Source: Acinetobacter sp. ANC 4862
GTDB lineage: Bacteria > Pseudomonadota > Gammaproteobacteria > Pseudomonadales > Moraxellaceae
Direction: 5' to 3'
Assembly: GCF_004336635.1 (NCBI RefSeq)
Contig: NZ_SJXH01000023.1
Location: forward strand, 9,774-53,392
DNA length: 43,619 nucleotides
Below, piece after piece: positions 34,875-43,372 of the stretch. A program made the position numbers and the translations under genes. Below the pieces are notes generated by a model, which was given only the letters and a program-made list of their open reading frames with translations, searched no databases and was not told where the DNA came from. Each line of letters begins with the position of its first letter. The stretch's first letter is position 1.

Positions 34875-35576
34875 ATGCATTCGAAGCTGTTAGGTTTAAG
34901 TCTGGTTACAGGACTAATGAGTGCAACTGCATTCGCAGAACCCGCAATTCAACCTGGCGATTCTTTAGAAAGTTTATCTAAAGTTAAAGTGACTACTACC
35001 GTGAATGGTCAAGCAGGTTCGATTCAAGATTTAGTGACAAGTGGTCAAATCCGTATTGTCGATGCAAACCAAATCGCTGCTGAACCGACTCAAGCTGGAT
35101 CTGAGACACAACAAGCACAAACCAATTTAGCTGCAGATGAAACTGCGCCACAGGCTGCAGACATGAATACCACAGCACAAACGGTTGAAGCCTCGCCAGA
35201 GCAAGCAAATAATCCTGCTCTCGAGCAAAGCGCTCAAGCTGCGTCTGAAAATGTAGATCCAATGCAGCCCAATGCAGAATTAGCTGCACAACAAACTGAA
35301 CAAGTGATGAATCAAGAAGCTGCAGCTGCACAAGCGCCAGTGAATGATGCCAATCAAAATGTGGCTGCTGCGCCTGTCAATGCTGCAGATATGTCGCAAA
35401 CAGATGTAACCAACGAGGCTATCGCTGTGGCACCGATGAATACTGCTGAAACAAATGAAGCATTTGCTGCTACACCTGAAGCTACACAGCCAAATAATGC
35501 CGTACAAGCTACTCCAGAAGCTGATGTTACAGATGCGCCAGTGAATGCCTCTCCAGAAGCTCCGGCTGCAGAATAA
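34875..35576 (+). CDS. Secreted Ala/Gln/Asn/Thr-rich low-complexity protein
   Basis: The 233-residue product has a signal peptide (residues 1-21, 'LSLVTGLMSATAFA'). A short conventional segment follows ('SLESLSKVKVTTTVNGQAGSIQDLVTSGQIRIVDAN', about 30-66), then some 165 residues of disordered, acidic sequence dominated by Ala, Gln, Asn, Glu, Thr and Pro. It lacks Lys and Arg almost completely after residue 60. Loose repeats such as 'AAAPVNAADM' and 'AVAPMNTAETNEA' recur. I do not know the function; a periplasmic or surface polymer is plausible. GGAG precedes the ATG and a bidirectional terminator shared with kup follows. Confidence 0.8.
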   Translation: MHSKLLGLSLVTGLMSATAFAEPAIQPGDSLESLSKVKVTTTVNGQAGSIQDLVTSGQIRIVDANQIAAEPTQAGSETQQAQTNLAADETAPQAADMNTTAQTVEASPEQANNPALEQSAQAASENVDPMQPNAELAAQQTEQVMNQEAAAAQAPVNDANQNVAAAPVNAADMSQTDVTNEAIAVAPMNTAETNEAFAATPEATQPNNAVQATPEADVTDAPVNASPEAPAAE

Positions 35577-35624
35577 ACAGAGAACTAATCACTCTCTCGT
35601 TTTCAGGGCTTTCTTCCTCCAAAT

Positions 35625-35656
35625 AAAAAACCAAGGATTTTCCACCTTGGTTTTTT
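35625..35656. terminator. Bidirectional terminator between the low-complexity protein gene and kup
   Basis: A 12-bp stem AAAAAACCAAGG/CCTTGGTTTTTT with an 8-base loop, placed between two convergent genes. Confidence 0.93.
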
Positions 35657-35677
35657 ATTGTCTGTCATTTTTGGCCG

Positions 35678-37558
35678 TTAAATTTCGATTTGACTGCCCA
35701 GCTCCACCACGCGATTAGGTGGGATTTGATAAAAATCGCTGACTGGACTGGTATTACGTTGCATGGAAATAAACAGTTTTTCACGCCACGGAGACAAGCC
35801 ATCTCCGACTGTATGAATCAGTCGATCACGTGAAATAAAGAAGCTCATTTGCATCATGTCGAAGTCAAAACCTAACTGTTGATAGGCCTGTTCCAGTGCC
35901 TCTGGAATATTGGGCTGGTCTTTAAAACCGTAATACACTGAAATACGATAGAAACGGTCATCCAGTTTCTCGACTTTATTACGCTCTTCTTCTGCCACAT
36001 AAGGAATATCACGGGTGATGACCGTCACCATAATATTCAACTCATGCAGTACTTTATTGTGCTTAATATTGTGCAACATGGCATGCGGCACAATATTTGG
36101 CGTACCGGTCAGGAATACTGCAGCACCCGGAACAAAGTGTGTTTCGGCACTCATGCTAATACTTTTGATGAACAGATCGATCGGCAATGCATCTTTTTCC
36201 AAACGTGCAAGTACAATTTCTCGTCCTGCTTTCCAGGTCATCAAAATAGTATAAACCACTGCACCAATCAAAATTGGCACCCAACCACCGGCAATAATTT
36301 TCAATGAGGTTGATGCCACAAAAACAAAATCAATCAGCAAGAAAGGTACGGCAAATAACAGAACTTTCCACACTGGCCAACGCCAAAAACCATAGGCGAG
36401 GAACGAAATTAAAATCGTACCGCACAGCATGGTCATGGTAACGGCAACCCCATAAGCACTGGCGAGATTGGCACTATTTTCAAACAATAAAATCAGGATA
36501 ATTACCGAAATGAATAACACCCAATTGATGAATGGCAAATAGATTTGACCTTGTTCAACATCCGAAGTGTGATGCACGGTTAAGCGCGGCAAATAGCGCA
36601 GTTGAATCGCCTGATTGGTCATTGAGAACACGCCCGTAATGACCGCTTGTGATGCAATGACTGCCGCAGCAGTTGCTAAACCAATCATGGGAAATAAAGC
36701 CCAATCCGGAACCAGCATATAGAATGGATTGGCAATTGCATCTGGGTTACGGAGCAACAGTGCCCCCTGTCCTGCATAGTTAAACAGTAGACAAGGTAAA
36801 ACAATGATGAACCAAGCGAGGCGTATCGGTAAGCGACCAAAATGTCCCATATCCGCATATAAGGCTTCGCCACCGGTTATGGTCAGAATCACTGCACCCA
36901 TGGTCAGGAAAGCCACATACGGCTGATGGACAATAAAGTTGAAGGCCCAATGCGGGCTCACCATGGTCAATACAAATGGCGTTTGGATAATACTCCACAC
37001 ACCCAGTGCACCAATAGATAAAAACCAAGCCATGGTTAAGGGGCCAAAATATTTCCCCATGGTCGCCGTACCATGCCGTTGTACGAGAAACAATCCAGCC
37101 AAAATACCAATCGCTAAAGGCATTAACCATTGGTTAAACATCGGTGTCGCGATACTCAAGCCTTCAATGGCTGACAAGACAGAAATTGCCGGGGTAATGA
37201 TGCCATCACCAAAGAACAGTGATGCACCAATAAAGCCTAAAGCGATCAGATAAATCTTTTTGTTCTCGGCAATACGTGAGGTCCGCAGGTTCAATGCCAA
37301 TAACGACATAATCCCGCCTTCACCATTATTGTCTGCACGCATAATGAGGGTGACGTATTTGAAACTAATCGTCAGCATCATGCACCAAAAGATTAGCGAT
37401 AAAATTCCAAGCACGGAGGCTTCAGTGATAGCGAGATGGGCGGTGAGGAAACATTGCCGAAGGGCATACAATGGACTGGTACCAATGTCTCCGAATACAA
37501 CCCCAAGTGCTGCGAGGGTAATCACAGGTAAGGCGGCTTTCTTTGCAGTACTTTGCAT
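35678..37558 (-). CDS. kup: Low-affinity potassium uptake protein, KUP family
   Basis: Kup imports potassium with protons across the inner membrane. The 626-residue protein has about twelve membrane helices and the KUP signatures '[20 protein letters not shown]' at the N-terminus, '[17 protein letters not shown]' and '[19 protein letters not shown]'. The cytoplasmic C-terminal domain (from about residue 455) has '[26 protein letters not shown]'. Length matches E. coli Kup (622). It is divergent from tRNA-Ser and convergent with the low-complexity protein gene, so it stands alone. Confidence 0.96.
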   Translation of the reverse strand: MQSTAKKAALPVITLAALGVVFGDIGTSPLYALRQCFLTAHLAITEASVLGILSLIFWCMMLTISFKYVTLIMRADNNGEGGIMSLLALNLRTSRIAENKKIYLIALGFIGASLFFGDGIITPAISVLSAIEGLSIATPMFNQWLMPLAIGILAGLFLVQRHGTATMGKYFGPLTMAWFLSIGALGVWSIIQTPFVLTMVSPHWAFNFIVHQPYVAFLTMGAVILTITGGEALYADMGHFGRLPIRLAWFIIVLPCLLFNYAGQGALLLRNPDAIANPFYMLVPDWALFPMIGLATAAAVIASQAVITGVFSMTNQAIQLRYLPRLTVHHTSDVEQGQIYLPFINWVLFISVIILILLFENSANLASAYGVAVTMTMLCGTILISFLAYGFWRWPVWKVLLFAVPFLLIDFVFVASTSLKIIAGGWVPILIGAVVYTILMTWKAGREIVLARLEKDALPIDLFIKSISMSAETHFVPGAAVFLTGTPNIVPHAMLHNIKHNKVLHELNIMVTVITRDIPYVAEEERNKVEKLDDRFYRISVYYGFKDQPNIPEALEQAYQQLGFDFDMMQMSFFISRDRLIHTVGDGLSPWREKLFISMQRNTSPVSDFYQIPPNRVVELGSQIEI

Positions 37559-37640
37559 ATTTTGTCTTCGTTTGTAGACACAATTTTTTCGCCATCATAT
37601 CACCGAGAAAAAACTTTTGCTTTAAATCAATTGTTTCAAC

Positions 37641-37669
37641 TTGGCAGAGTTCATTTTTTTGGTTATCAT
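37641..37669 (+). promoter_or_regulatory. Promoter of tRNA-Ser
   Basis: TTGGCA (37641-37646), a 17-base spacer, then TATCAT (37664-37669), followed by a GC-rich discriminator GCGGCGC as usual for stringently controlled stable-RNA promoters. The tRNA begins 12 bases after the -10 element. Confidence 0.72.
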
Positions 37670-37680
37670 CGCGGCGCAAT

Positions 37681-37770
37681 GGTGAGGTGTCCGAGTGGCT
37701 TAAGGAGCACGCCTGGAAAGTGTGTATACGTTTGCGCGTATCGAGGGTTCGAATCCCTCTCTCACCGCCA
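37681..37770 (+). tRNA. tRNA-Ser (GGA)
   Basis: 90 bases including CCA, with the long variable arm of class II tRNAs. The acceptor is GGTGAGG/TCTCACC with a G-T last pair, and the discriminator base is G73. Anticodon stem CACGC/GTGTG carries loop CTGGAAA (anticodon GGA, reading UCC and UCU), and the T-arm is GAGGG-TTCGAAT-CCCTC. Confidence 0.95.
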
Positions 37771-37776
37771 GAATTT

Positions 37777-37812
37777 AAAAAAGACCTAAATCGAACGATT
37801 TAGGTCTTTTTT
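37777..37812 (+). terminator. Terminator after tRNA-Ser
   Basis: A perfect 16-bp stem (37777-37792 with 37797-37812) with a GAAC loop and T-run. Confidence 0.93.
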
Positions 37813-38054
37813 ATTGCTTATAAAATCGCTTAGCACCCTATTCGGTTCATTTATTTTCAAAATTTTTATGCATGACTATAAATAATTTCTTAATCTTCTT
37901 ATTTAAAATTTCGAATCAAGCAACGATAAAAATAACAATAAAAAAAATTATCATCAAGCTGCAATATTCTGCTGATAATAATCGTATTACAGCACCTTCA
38001 ATCAAATCATAAAATCACATTCAACATATAAAAAACTGCTATTCGGGAGTAAGC

Positions 38055-38282
38055 ATGAATACCAGCCATAATTATGTAAAACAGATCAAGAATGCGAAAC
38101 GTGGGGGTTATACCCCAACCATTGCCAAAGATATTAATAAACATAAAGTTCAGAAAGCCATACGTTTAATTGAACAATGGAGAAAGCTCGCAGATGAACT
38201 CAAGCCACAAATGCAAATCGACATGGCATTAACATTAGAAGAATGTGCTGAAGATTTATATCAAATTTTAAGGAATAAATAA
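38055..38282 (+). CDS. Hypothetical small basic protein (75 aa)
   Basis: I do not recognise the family. It is a basic, helical protein ('HNYVKQIKNAKRGGYTPTIAKDINKHKVQKAIRLIEQWRK') with a final acidic helix 'LTLEECAEDLYQIL'. Its charge and size would suit a nucleic-acid- or ribosome-associated protein, but no motif proves this. CGGGAG precedes the ATG by about 7 bases. It is isolated between two tRNA genes, a common place for horizontally acquired genes. Confidence 0.68.
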   Translation: MNTSHNYVKQIKNAKRGGYTPTIAKDINKHKVQKAIRLIEQWRKLADELKPQMQIDMALTLEECAEDLYQILRNK

Positions 38283-38380
38283 CACTGCTAAAATTGAAAG
38301 ATTGTTTTACGTCGATACATTTTTTTGATTCTTCAAAATATCAAAAAATATGAATGCAATTCAATCGCTCATTTTTTGGC

Positions 38381-38408
38381 TTGCGTTTTTAACAAAATTC
38401 GCTATTAT
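38381..38408 (+). promoter_or_regulatory. Promoter of tRNA-Thr
   Basis: TTGCGT (38381-38386), a 16-base spacer and TATTAT (38403-38408), ending 12 bases before the tRNA. Confidence 0.62.
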
Positions 38409-38420
38409 TCATCCCACGTT

Positions 38421-38496
<76 letters not shown>

Positions 38497-38506
38497 TTTT
38501 ATACTT

Positions 38507-38532
38507 AGCCTCGCTTTTTAGTGAGGCTTTGT
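38507..38532 (+). terminator. Terminator after tRNA-Thr
   Basis: Stem AGCCTCGC/GTGAGGCT (one wobble) with an A/T loop and TTTGTTGTTT downstream. Confidence 0.72.
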
Positions 38533-38581
38533 TGTTTCTGGACTTTGGCTTTTCAAAGACTAGCTAAAATGTCAGTGCTTA

Positions 38582-39409
38582 TTATTTTTTCGCGCTGATT
38601 TGCACATACTTGACCCAACCATCTGCATAAAGCTTGGCACATAATTTTGCTGTCATGCGAATTTTAAATGCATCCAAATCTGTAGGCTGTTGGGGTAATT
38701 GCTGCAATTTGTGAAAATATTTTGCAAAACCCTGTAAAACTTCTTCAGATAAATCACGGATTTCAATACCCTCAAAATCATAGCTCTGCAAAGTTTGTTT
38801 CAGGACTGATTCCGTCATTAAATTATTTAAATTCACATCCGCTGCTTTTAACAACCACTGATACTTTTTCTTTTGGAATGAATTTAAATCCAACCATTGA
38901 TCAGACAACATTAGATAATGAAAGCCCAGTCTGCCATTTGAATTTAAAACACTCCCGACTGAATCGAGAAATAAATTCAAATTTGAGTGATAGGCAGCGT
39001 CGATACACAGCACCACATCAAAGCCAGATTTGAACTGAATCTGTTTTAAATTTAAAAAAGAGTATGGGTGAATTGCAGTAATTTGAAGAAGATGTTTTTG
39101 AATTTGAATCACACAACTGGATTGTAATTCCACAGCTTCAATGTGTTGAACATGATATTGCTGCTGCCAATGAAGCAGACTTGCGCCCTGCCCACAGCCT
39201 AAATCGAGCAATCTGTCATTTGAAGTTAAATGGACTGCTTGCGCCAACTGATCTGCCAATTGACGACAAGCATCGGGATAGGATGACGCTGCATCATCCC
39301 AATAGCCCAAATTACTCCAAGCGAGTTCAGCATCGTCCCCTAACTGTTTTGCGTTAATCGCATACTTATGTTGTGAAAACTGCTGCTGAATCGTTTGAAG
39401 CCATTTCAT
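38582..39409 (-). CDS. Class I SAM-dependent methyltransferase
   Basis: The 275-residue protein has 'WSNLGYWDDA' near residue 30, the SAM motif 'RLLDLGCGQGASLLHW' around residues 65-80 and the acidic 'IEAVELQ' afterwards. The 'NLGYW' phrase places it near small-molecule methyltransferases and cyclopropane-synthase relatives (Methyltransf_11/25). It starts 3 bases after the FAD-oxidoreductase stop on the same strand, so the two are one operon and probably act on the same substrate. No substrate can be named. Confidence 0.84.
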   Translation of the reverse strand: MKWLQTIQQQFSQHKYAINAKQLGDDAELAWSNLGYWDDAASSYPDACRQLADQLAQAVHLTSNDRLLDLGCGQGASLLHWQQQYHVQHIEAVELQSSCVIQIQKHLLQITAIHPYSFLNLKQIQFKSGFDVVLCIDAAYHSNLNLFLDSVGSVLNSNGRLGFHYLMLSDQWLDLNSFQKKKYQWLLKAADVNLNNLMTESVLKQTLQSYDFEGIEIRDLSEEVLQGFAKYFHKLQQLPQQPTDLDAFKIRMTAKLCAKLYADGWVKYVQISAKK

Positions 39410-39412
39410 GTA

Positions 39413-40711
39413 TTAGTAGCCGAGTTGTGGGGCAACCTCAACTTTAGGTTTTAATCCCATAAACGGCAATGGGGCATTAAGAATTTCCGCAATATGAATT
39501 GCTGAAGTCACTGCCGATTCTAAAAGTGGCAAACCATCGCAAGACCAAGAACCACAATAGAACACTTTACGGTTGAGATCTTTATGGCGTTGTTGCAGCT
39601 CTTTATTTAAAGCCACGGTTTGTGAGTCCACCACAGCACGAGTTAAGGTAACGCTGGAAATGATTTTTTTAGGATCAATATCAGTCACCGGTTGCCAAGT
39701 CTGGAATACCGGATTTTTACCGACCAGACTTGGCTCAACCGAATTCAACCATACCGTGAACTGTTGACGGGTAAATTTACGATCCATCATATAACTGAGT
39801 ACCGCCCAATCTTTACGCTTGGGTGGCATCACGGTTTGATCGGTGTGAATCACCAATTGACCCTGTTCAAACTTGAATTTCTTTAACAGCTCAATATCAT
39901 CTGCAAATTGTTCATTATTTAAAAACGTTTCAATTTTATTGGTCGGTGTCGCCACAATGACACGGTCAAAAATGCGTTGCTCACATAACGCATTTTCAAC
40001 TAAAACACCATTTTCTTGTTCTTTGACCTGGGTAATGGCAGAGCTATTATGAATTTCAATGCCTTCAATCAGCTTGTCTACCAACGCTGGTGTGCCACCC
40101 TGAAGACGCAGCAAAGCATCGCCATCGGTCAATTGACGCAAGAACGTCAATAAAGGTTTTGCCGGCCATTCGCCAATGGTTTTCGGGTTACAGGTACAAA
40201 TGGTATAGAGCACCGGCATGACTGCGCCATGCCAGAATACTTCTTCAATATCATTATTATTTATAAATTCAGCCAAGGTAATATCTTGATTCTTTGATTT
40301 GAAGAATCGAGTGATGGCCGCTTTCAGTTGCAGCATGCCTTTGACCAAGCGCCAACCGTATTGTTGAAGCCCTTTACGGTTGTTAATAATCGGAAAGTTA
40401 CCAATTCGACTACGCGTGGTGGTCAGCCATGTTTCAGTGCGGTCTTCAAACAACCAGCTGCATGCCATATAGGTACGCACCGGGAAAGTGGGGATACCCA
40501 AATATGTCGCCAAACTAAGGGTGTTTTTCCACAAATGAGGATTCATTACACGCAAGGGCGCATCAATTAAACCGCCTTCAAATTCAATGCTATGGCTATC
40601 CATACCACGTCCAGGCAAGGCTTCAAAAATAGTTATACTATGCCCTGCATCTTTAAGAATTCTGGCGGCAGCTAGCCCAGCCATGCCACTACCAATAACT
40701 GCAATATCCAA
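39413..40711 (-). CDS. FAD-dependent amine-oxidase-type oxidoreductase
   Basis: The 432-residue protein has the N-terminal FAD dinucleotide fold 'MDIAVIGSGMAGLAAARIL' with 'IFEALPGRGMDS', the usual Gly/Arg-rich second motif. The C-terminal 'VFYCGSWSCDGLPLLESAVTSAIHIAEIL' binds the flavin as in NAD(P)-binding amine oxidases, protoporphyrinogen oxidase and phytoene-desaturase-like proteins. Similar oxidoreductases are often found beside cyclopropane-fatty-acid-type methyltransferases. Here the partner is the 275-residue methyltransferase directly downstream, so lipid modification is a reasonable guess but not shown. Confidence 0.85.
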   Translation of the reverse strand: MDIAVIGSGMAGLAAARILKDAGHSITIFEALPGRGMDSHSIEFEGGLIDAPLRVMNPHLWKNTLSLATYLGIPTFPVRTYMACSWLFEDRTETWLTTTRSRIGNFPIINNRKGLQQYGWRLVKGMLQLKAAITRFFKSKNQDITLAEFINNNDIEEVFWHGAVMPVLYTICTCNPKTIGEWPAKPLLTFLRQLTDGDALLRLQGGTPALVDKLIEGIEIHNSSAITQVKEQENGVLVENALCEQRIFDRVIVATPTNKIETFLNNEQFADDIELLKKFKFEQGQLVIHTDQTVMPPKRKDWAVLSYMMDRKFTRQQFTVWLNSVEPSLVGKNPVFQTWQPVTDIDPKKIISSVTLTRAVVDSQTVALNKELQQRHKDLNRKVFYCGSWSCDGLPLLESAVTSAIHIAEILNAPLPFMGLKPKVEVAPQLGY

Positions 40712-41077
40712 AATTATTATCCGTCAGTTACACATAAGATTATTGAAATTATGAACCAAGCGAGATTAAAAAGCGGTATTAAAATCTTCCAGAATATGTT
40801 TTTTTAACAAAACTCATCATGATGGAGATCCTAAAAATTTTTACATTTATTTACATAGAAAAAATCTAAAATAAACACAAGAAATTATTAAAATTTTTAC
40901 AAATAAATTTAAAAAACCCTTTAAAAAAGAATATATATATTAACCAATATTATAACAATCGTTTTACAAAAGCATAAAATATCACTATGATGCATCACAT
41001 AATAATTTGACTATCATATCCACTATCACCACCCTATAACTATGCAAATGCTGTAAAAACAACAAAATTTATTTCGC
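40712..41077. other. Very AT-rich non-coding gap upstream of the oxidoreductase gene
   Basis: No gene is supported. The stretch is extremely AT-rich, with two similar segments containing AAAATTTTTACA (around 40834 and 40888) and an ATATATATAT tract around 40930. It must contain the promoter of the oxidoreductase-methyltransferase operon. Such composition would attract H-NS-type silencing, which is only an inference. Confidence 0.5.
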
Positions 41078-41105
41078 AAAAAGCCCCTAAATATTTTAGG
41101 GGCTT
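41078..41105 (-). terminator. Terminator of the pirin gene
   Basis: An 11-bp stem AAGCCCCTAAA/TTTAGGGGCTT with a 3-base loop and T-run on the minus strand, 35 bases past the stop. Confidence 0.9.
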
Positions 41106-41139
41106 CTTTATTTCTTGAATGAGCAATGAATGGCCAAAA

Positions 41140-42027
41140 TTAACTGGCAACCGGGATTTCACCGAATTTGCCATTGTTAAAATCATTAAAGGCTTGCACG
41201 ATTTCATCTTTGGTATTCATCACAAATGGACCATAGCCTTGAATGGGCTCATTCAAAGGTTGACCAGTGAGCACCAGGAATTTGCTGTCTTTAATCGCTT
41301 GCAGCTGAATATCGGCTTCACCATCTTGAGCAAACAGGACAATGGAACTACCTTGAACGTGCTGCGTTCCATTCAACTGCATTTCACCGGATAGCACCAC
41401 AACCAGTACATTGTGGTCTACAGGTACATGAATATGATGCACCTGTTCTGCTTTCAATTCACCATCCCATACATTTACAGGGCTATAAGTAGAGGCAGGA
41501 CCTGAATGCTCTACATGATCGTCTATATAGCGACCGGCAATCACCCGCAGATGTCCCGCACCTTCCTCAAGTTCAATGACTGGAATCTCTTGTGCTTCAA
41601 TCGCCTGATATTTAGGTGCGGTCATCTTGTCTGCCGCAGGCAAATTCACCCAAAGCTGCACCATTTCAAACAAGCCACCATTCTTGGCGAATTCTTCAGA
41701 ATGAAACTCTTCATGCACCAAACCTGCACCCGCAGTCATCCACTGCACATCGCCAGTTTTAATCTGACCGCCGCCACCTGCTGAATCTTTGTGAGTAACC
41801 CCACCTTGATAGGCCAGCGTCACCGTTTCAAAACCACGATGCGGATGTGAACCGACCCCATGCTGCTGTGTGGTCGGGCTAAAATGATATGGTGCTGCAT
41901 AGTCCAAGAGTAAAAATGGACTAATCGCCTGCCCTAAACGATCATAAGAAAACAGGTTTTTAACAGGAAAGCCATCACCCACCCAATGCATGTTCTGGTT
42001 ACGGTAAACGCCAATAATTTTTTTCAT
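41140..42027 (-). CDS. Pirin family bicupin protein
   Basis: The 295-residue protein has the pirin N-terminal cupin with metal ligands in 'GSHPHRGFETVTL' (His61, His63) and 'GLVHEEFHSEE' (His105, Glu107), and a C-terminal pirin domain ('VLVVVLSGEMQLNG'). Bacterial pirins of this type (YhhW-like) bind iron or zinc; some show quercetin dioxygenase activity, and others affect redox metabolism. The physiological substrate is unknown. It stands alone, with a terminator downstream. AGGAGC-like sequence precedes the ATG ('ATAGGAGCTTTGAA' on the minus strand). Confidence 0.92.
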   Translation of the reverse strand: MKKIIGVYRNQNMHWVGDGFPVKNLFSYDRLGQAISPFLLLDYAAPYHFSPTTQQHGVGSHPHRGFETVTLAYQGGVTHKDSAGGGGQIKTGDVQWMTAGAGLVHEEFHSEEFAKNGGLFEMVQLWVNLPAADKMTAPKYQAIEAQEIPVIELEEGAGHLRVIAGRYIDDHVEHSGPASTYSPVNVWDGELKAEQVHHIHVPVDHNVLVVVLSGEMQLNGTQHVQGSSIVLFAQDGEADIQLQAIKDSKFLVLTGQPLNEPIQGYGPFVMNTKDEIVQAFNDFNNGKFGEIPVAS

Positions 42028-42414
42028 TTCAAAGCTCCTATCACTAGGAAATAATATGGATTTATCTTAAAACTTTTAAAGTCACCAGCCTAGCGCATGA
42101 GCAATATACAGCGTCCCAAGCATAGGATAATCTCCTGACTATTTTAAAATGATAGAAATCTGCATAAATGGCTTTTAATCCGGATCACCTTTTCCAATCG
42201 TGAAGCCAGCTATTCACTCCATTCAGTCTAATCCTGTTGAGCGAAGTGCCATTGGAGTTGTATTCCTTTAAAAAAGTCTGAGTTGCTTTAAATCGTTCAT
42301 AAGAAACTCCTCTAAAAAATAAAGTCATGTAGAAATCACTCATTAAAGATGAAGACCCAAAAATTGAGCGGCAAATAGCCTAGCAATCTCGCTTTATTTA
42401 TTAAATTTTACCGA
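42028..42414. other. Non-coding gap between pirin and ahpC
   Basis: I find no gene that stands up. The only curiosity is a 10-codon frame on the minus strand with a good ribosome-binding site (see rejected items). The pirin promoter should lie at the left end of this stretch. Confidence 0.5.
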
Positions 42415-42446
42415 TAAAAAATCCAGGAGCTAAGTCCTGGATTTTT
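42415..42446 (-). terminator. ahpC terminator
   Basis: A 12-13-bp stem AAAAATCCAGGA/TCCTGGATTTTT with a 6-base loop; the flanking runs make it effective on the minus strand. Confidence 0.92.
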
Positions 42447-42469
42447 GGGGAGAGTATTTTAACTTGAGA

Positions 42470-43033
42470 TTAAATTTTACCAATCAAATCGATTGAAGGA
42501 GCAAGTGTCGCATCCCCTTCTTTCCATTTTGCCGGGCAAACTTCACCTGGGTGCGCATGGACATATTGAGCCGCTTTCACTTTACGCAGAAGCTCTTGTG
42601 CATCACGACCAATACCACCGGCATTGATTTCAACAATCTGGATTTTACCTTCAGGGTCAATCACGAAAGTACCACGGTCAGCCAAGCCTTCAGACTCAAT
42701 CAGAACTTCAAAGTTTTTCGTCAAAGTCCAGGTTGGATCGCCAATCATTGTATATTGGATTTTTTTGATTTGGTCTGAGCTGTCATGCCAAGCTTTATGG
42801 GTAAAGTGGGTATCAGTCGATACTGAATAAATCTCAACGCCCATTTTTTGGAATTCAGCATAGTTATCAGCTAAATCGCCTAATTCCGTTGGACAAACGA
42901 AAGTGAAGTCTGCAGGATAGAAGAACACCACTGACCATTTACCGATCATGTCTTTTTCAGACACTTGAATGAATTCACCATTTTTATAAGCTGTTGCATT
43001 GAATGGCTTTACTTCAGTATTGATTAAACTCAT
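42470..43033 (-). CDS. ahpC: Alkyl hydroperoxide reductase subunit C (2-Cys peroxiredoxin)
   Basis: AhpC reduces hydrogen peroxide and organic hydroperoxides in the cytoplasm. The 187-residue protein matches the E. coli length, with peroxidatic Cys47 in '[14 protein letters not shown]' and resolving Cys166 in '[11 protein letters not shown]', the typical 2-Cys pair. GAGGAAA lies before the ATG. The usual reductase ahpF is not next to it; a strong terminator closes the gene, so ahpC is monocistronic here. Upstream is a candidate inverted repeat at 43132-43165. Confidence 0.96.
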   Translation of the reverse strand: MSLINTEVKPFNATAYKNGEFIQVSEKDMIGKWSVVFFYPADFTFVCPTELGDLADNYAEFQKMGVEIYSVSTDTHFTHKAWHDSSDQIKKIQYTMIGDPTWTLTKNFEVLIESEGLADRGTFVIDPEGKIQIVEINAGGIGRDAQELLRKVKAAQYVHAHPGEVCPAKWKEGDATLAPSIDLIGKI

Positions 43034-43131
43034 GAGATATTTCCTCTAGCTCGTTTCTGGGATTGCTTATCTTGTGAAGCTAGAATACGAAATATCTTAA
43101 AATTGGTAAAACCGTACTTTTTCATAAAAAT

Positions 43132-43165
43132 AATCGAAAAAATAGATTTATTATTTCTATCGATT
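43132..43165. promoter_or_regulatory. Inverted repeat upstream of ahpC
   Basis: AATCG and ATAGA on the left are mirrored by TCTAT and CGATT on the right, with an AT-rich centre. The arms include ATAG and CTAT as in OxyR sites, but the spacing (11 instead of 7) does not fit the classical OxyR box. It may bind a regulator of ahpC; that is an inference. Confidence 0.35.
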
Positions 43166-43191
43166 TTCTGGAAATAATTGTTTTAGACAAT

Positions 43192-43219
43192 AAAAAACCC
43201 TCTGCAATGAGAGGGCTTT
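43192..43219 (-). terminator. Minus-strand terminator between the IS element and ahpC
   Basis: Stem CCCTCT/AGAGGG with extra pairs, followed by a T-run on the minus strand. It would stop transcription coming from the right (the IS side or a gene interrupted by it) before ahpC. Confidence 0.75.
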
Positions 43220-43372
43220 GAAGATGACTTGCCGTTTTAGATCAATTAGAAGGGAAGTCCATATAAATAAAGATATAAGTAAATTAATTCATGAAGTTAA
43301 ACAAAATTTATAATTTTTTTGTAAAGTTAAGAAGAATCAAGAAGAGTTTTTTTCTGCTTTATGATATAGAGG

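Noticed and set aside
42270..42320. Minus-strand 10-codon frame with AGGAGT before its ATG, starting 'MNDLKQLRLF', reminiscent of a LysR regulator N-terminus beside pirin.
   Set aside because: It stops after ten codons, and the following sequence shows no LysR similarity in any frame. It is too little to call a gene or a remnant.
43060..43170. A classical OxyR box upstream of ahpC.
   Set aside because: ATAG and CTAT arms exist but are 11 instead of 7 bases apart and are not repeated in a four-part pattern, so it is listed only as an unspecific inverted repeat.
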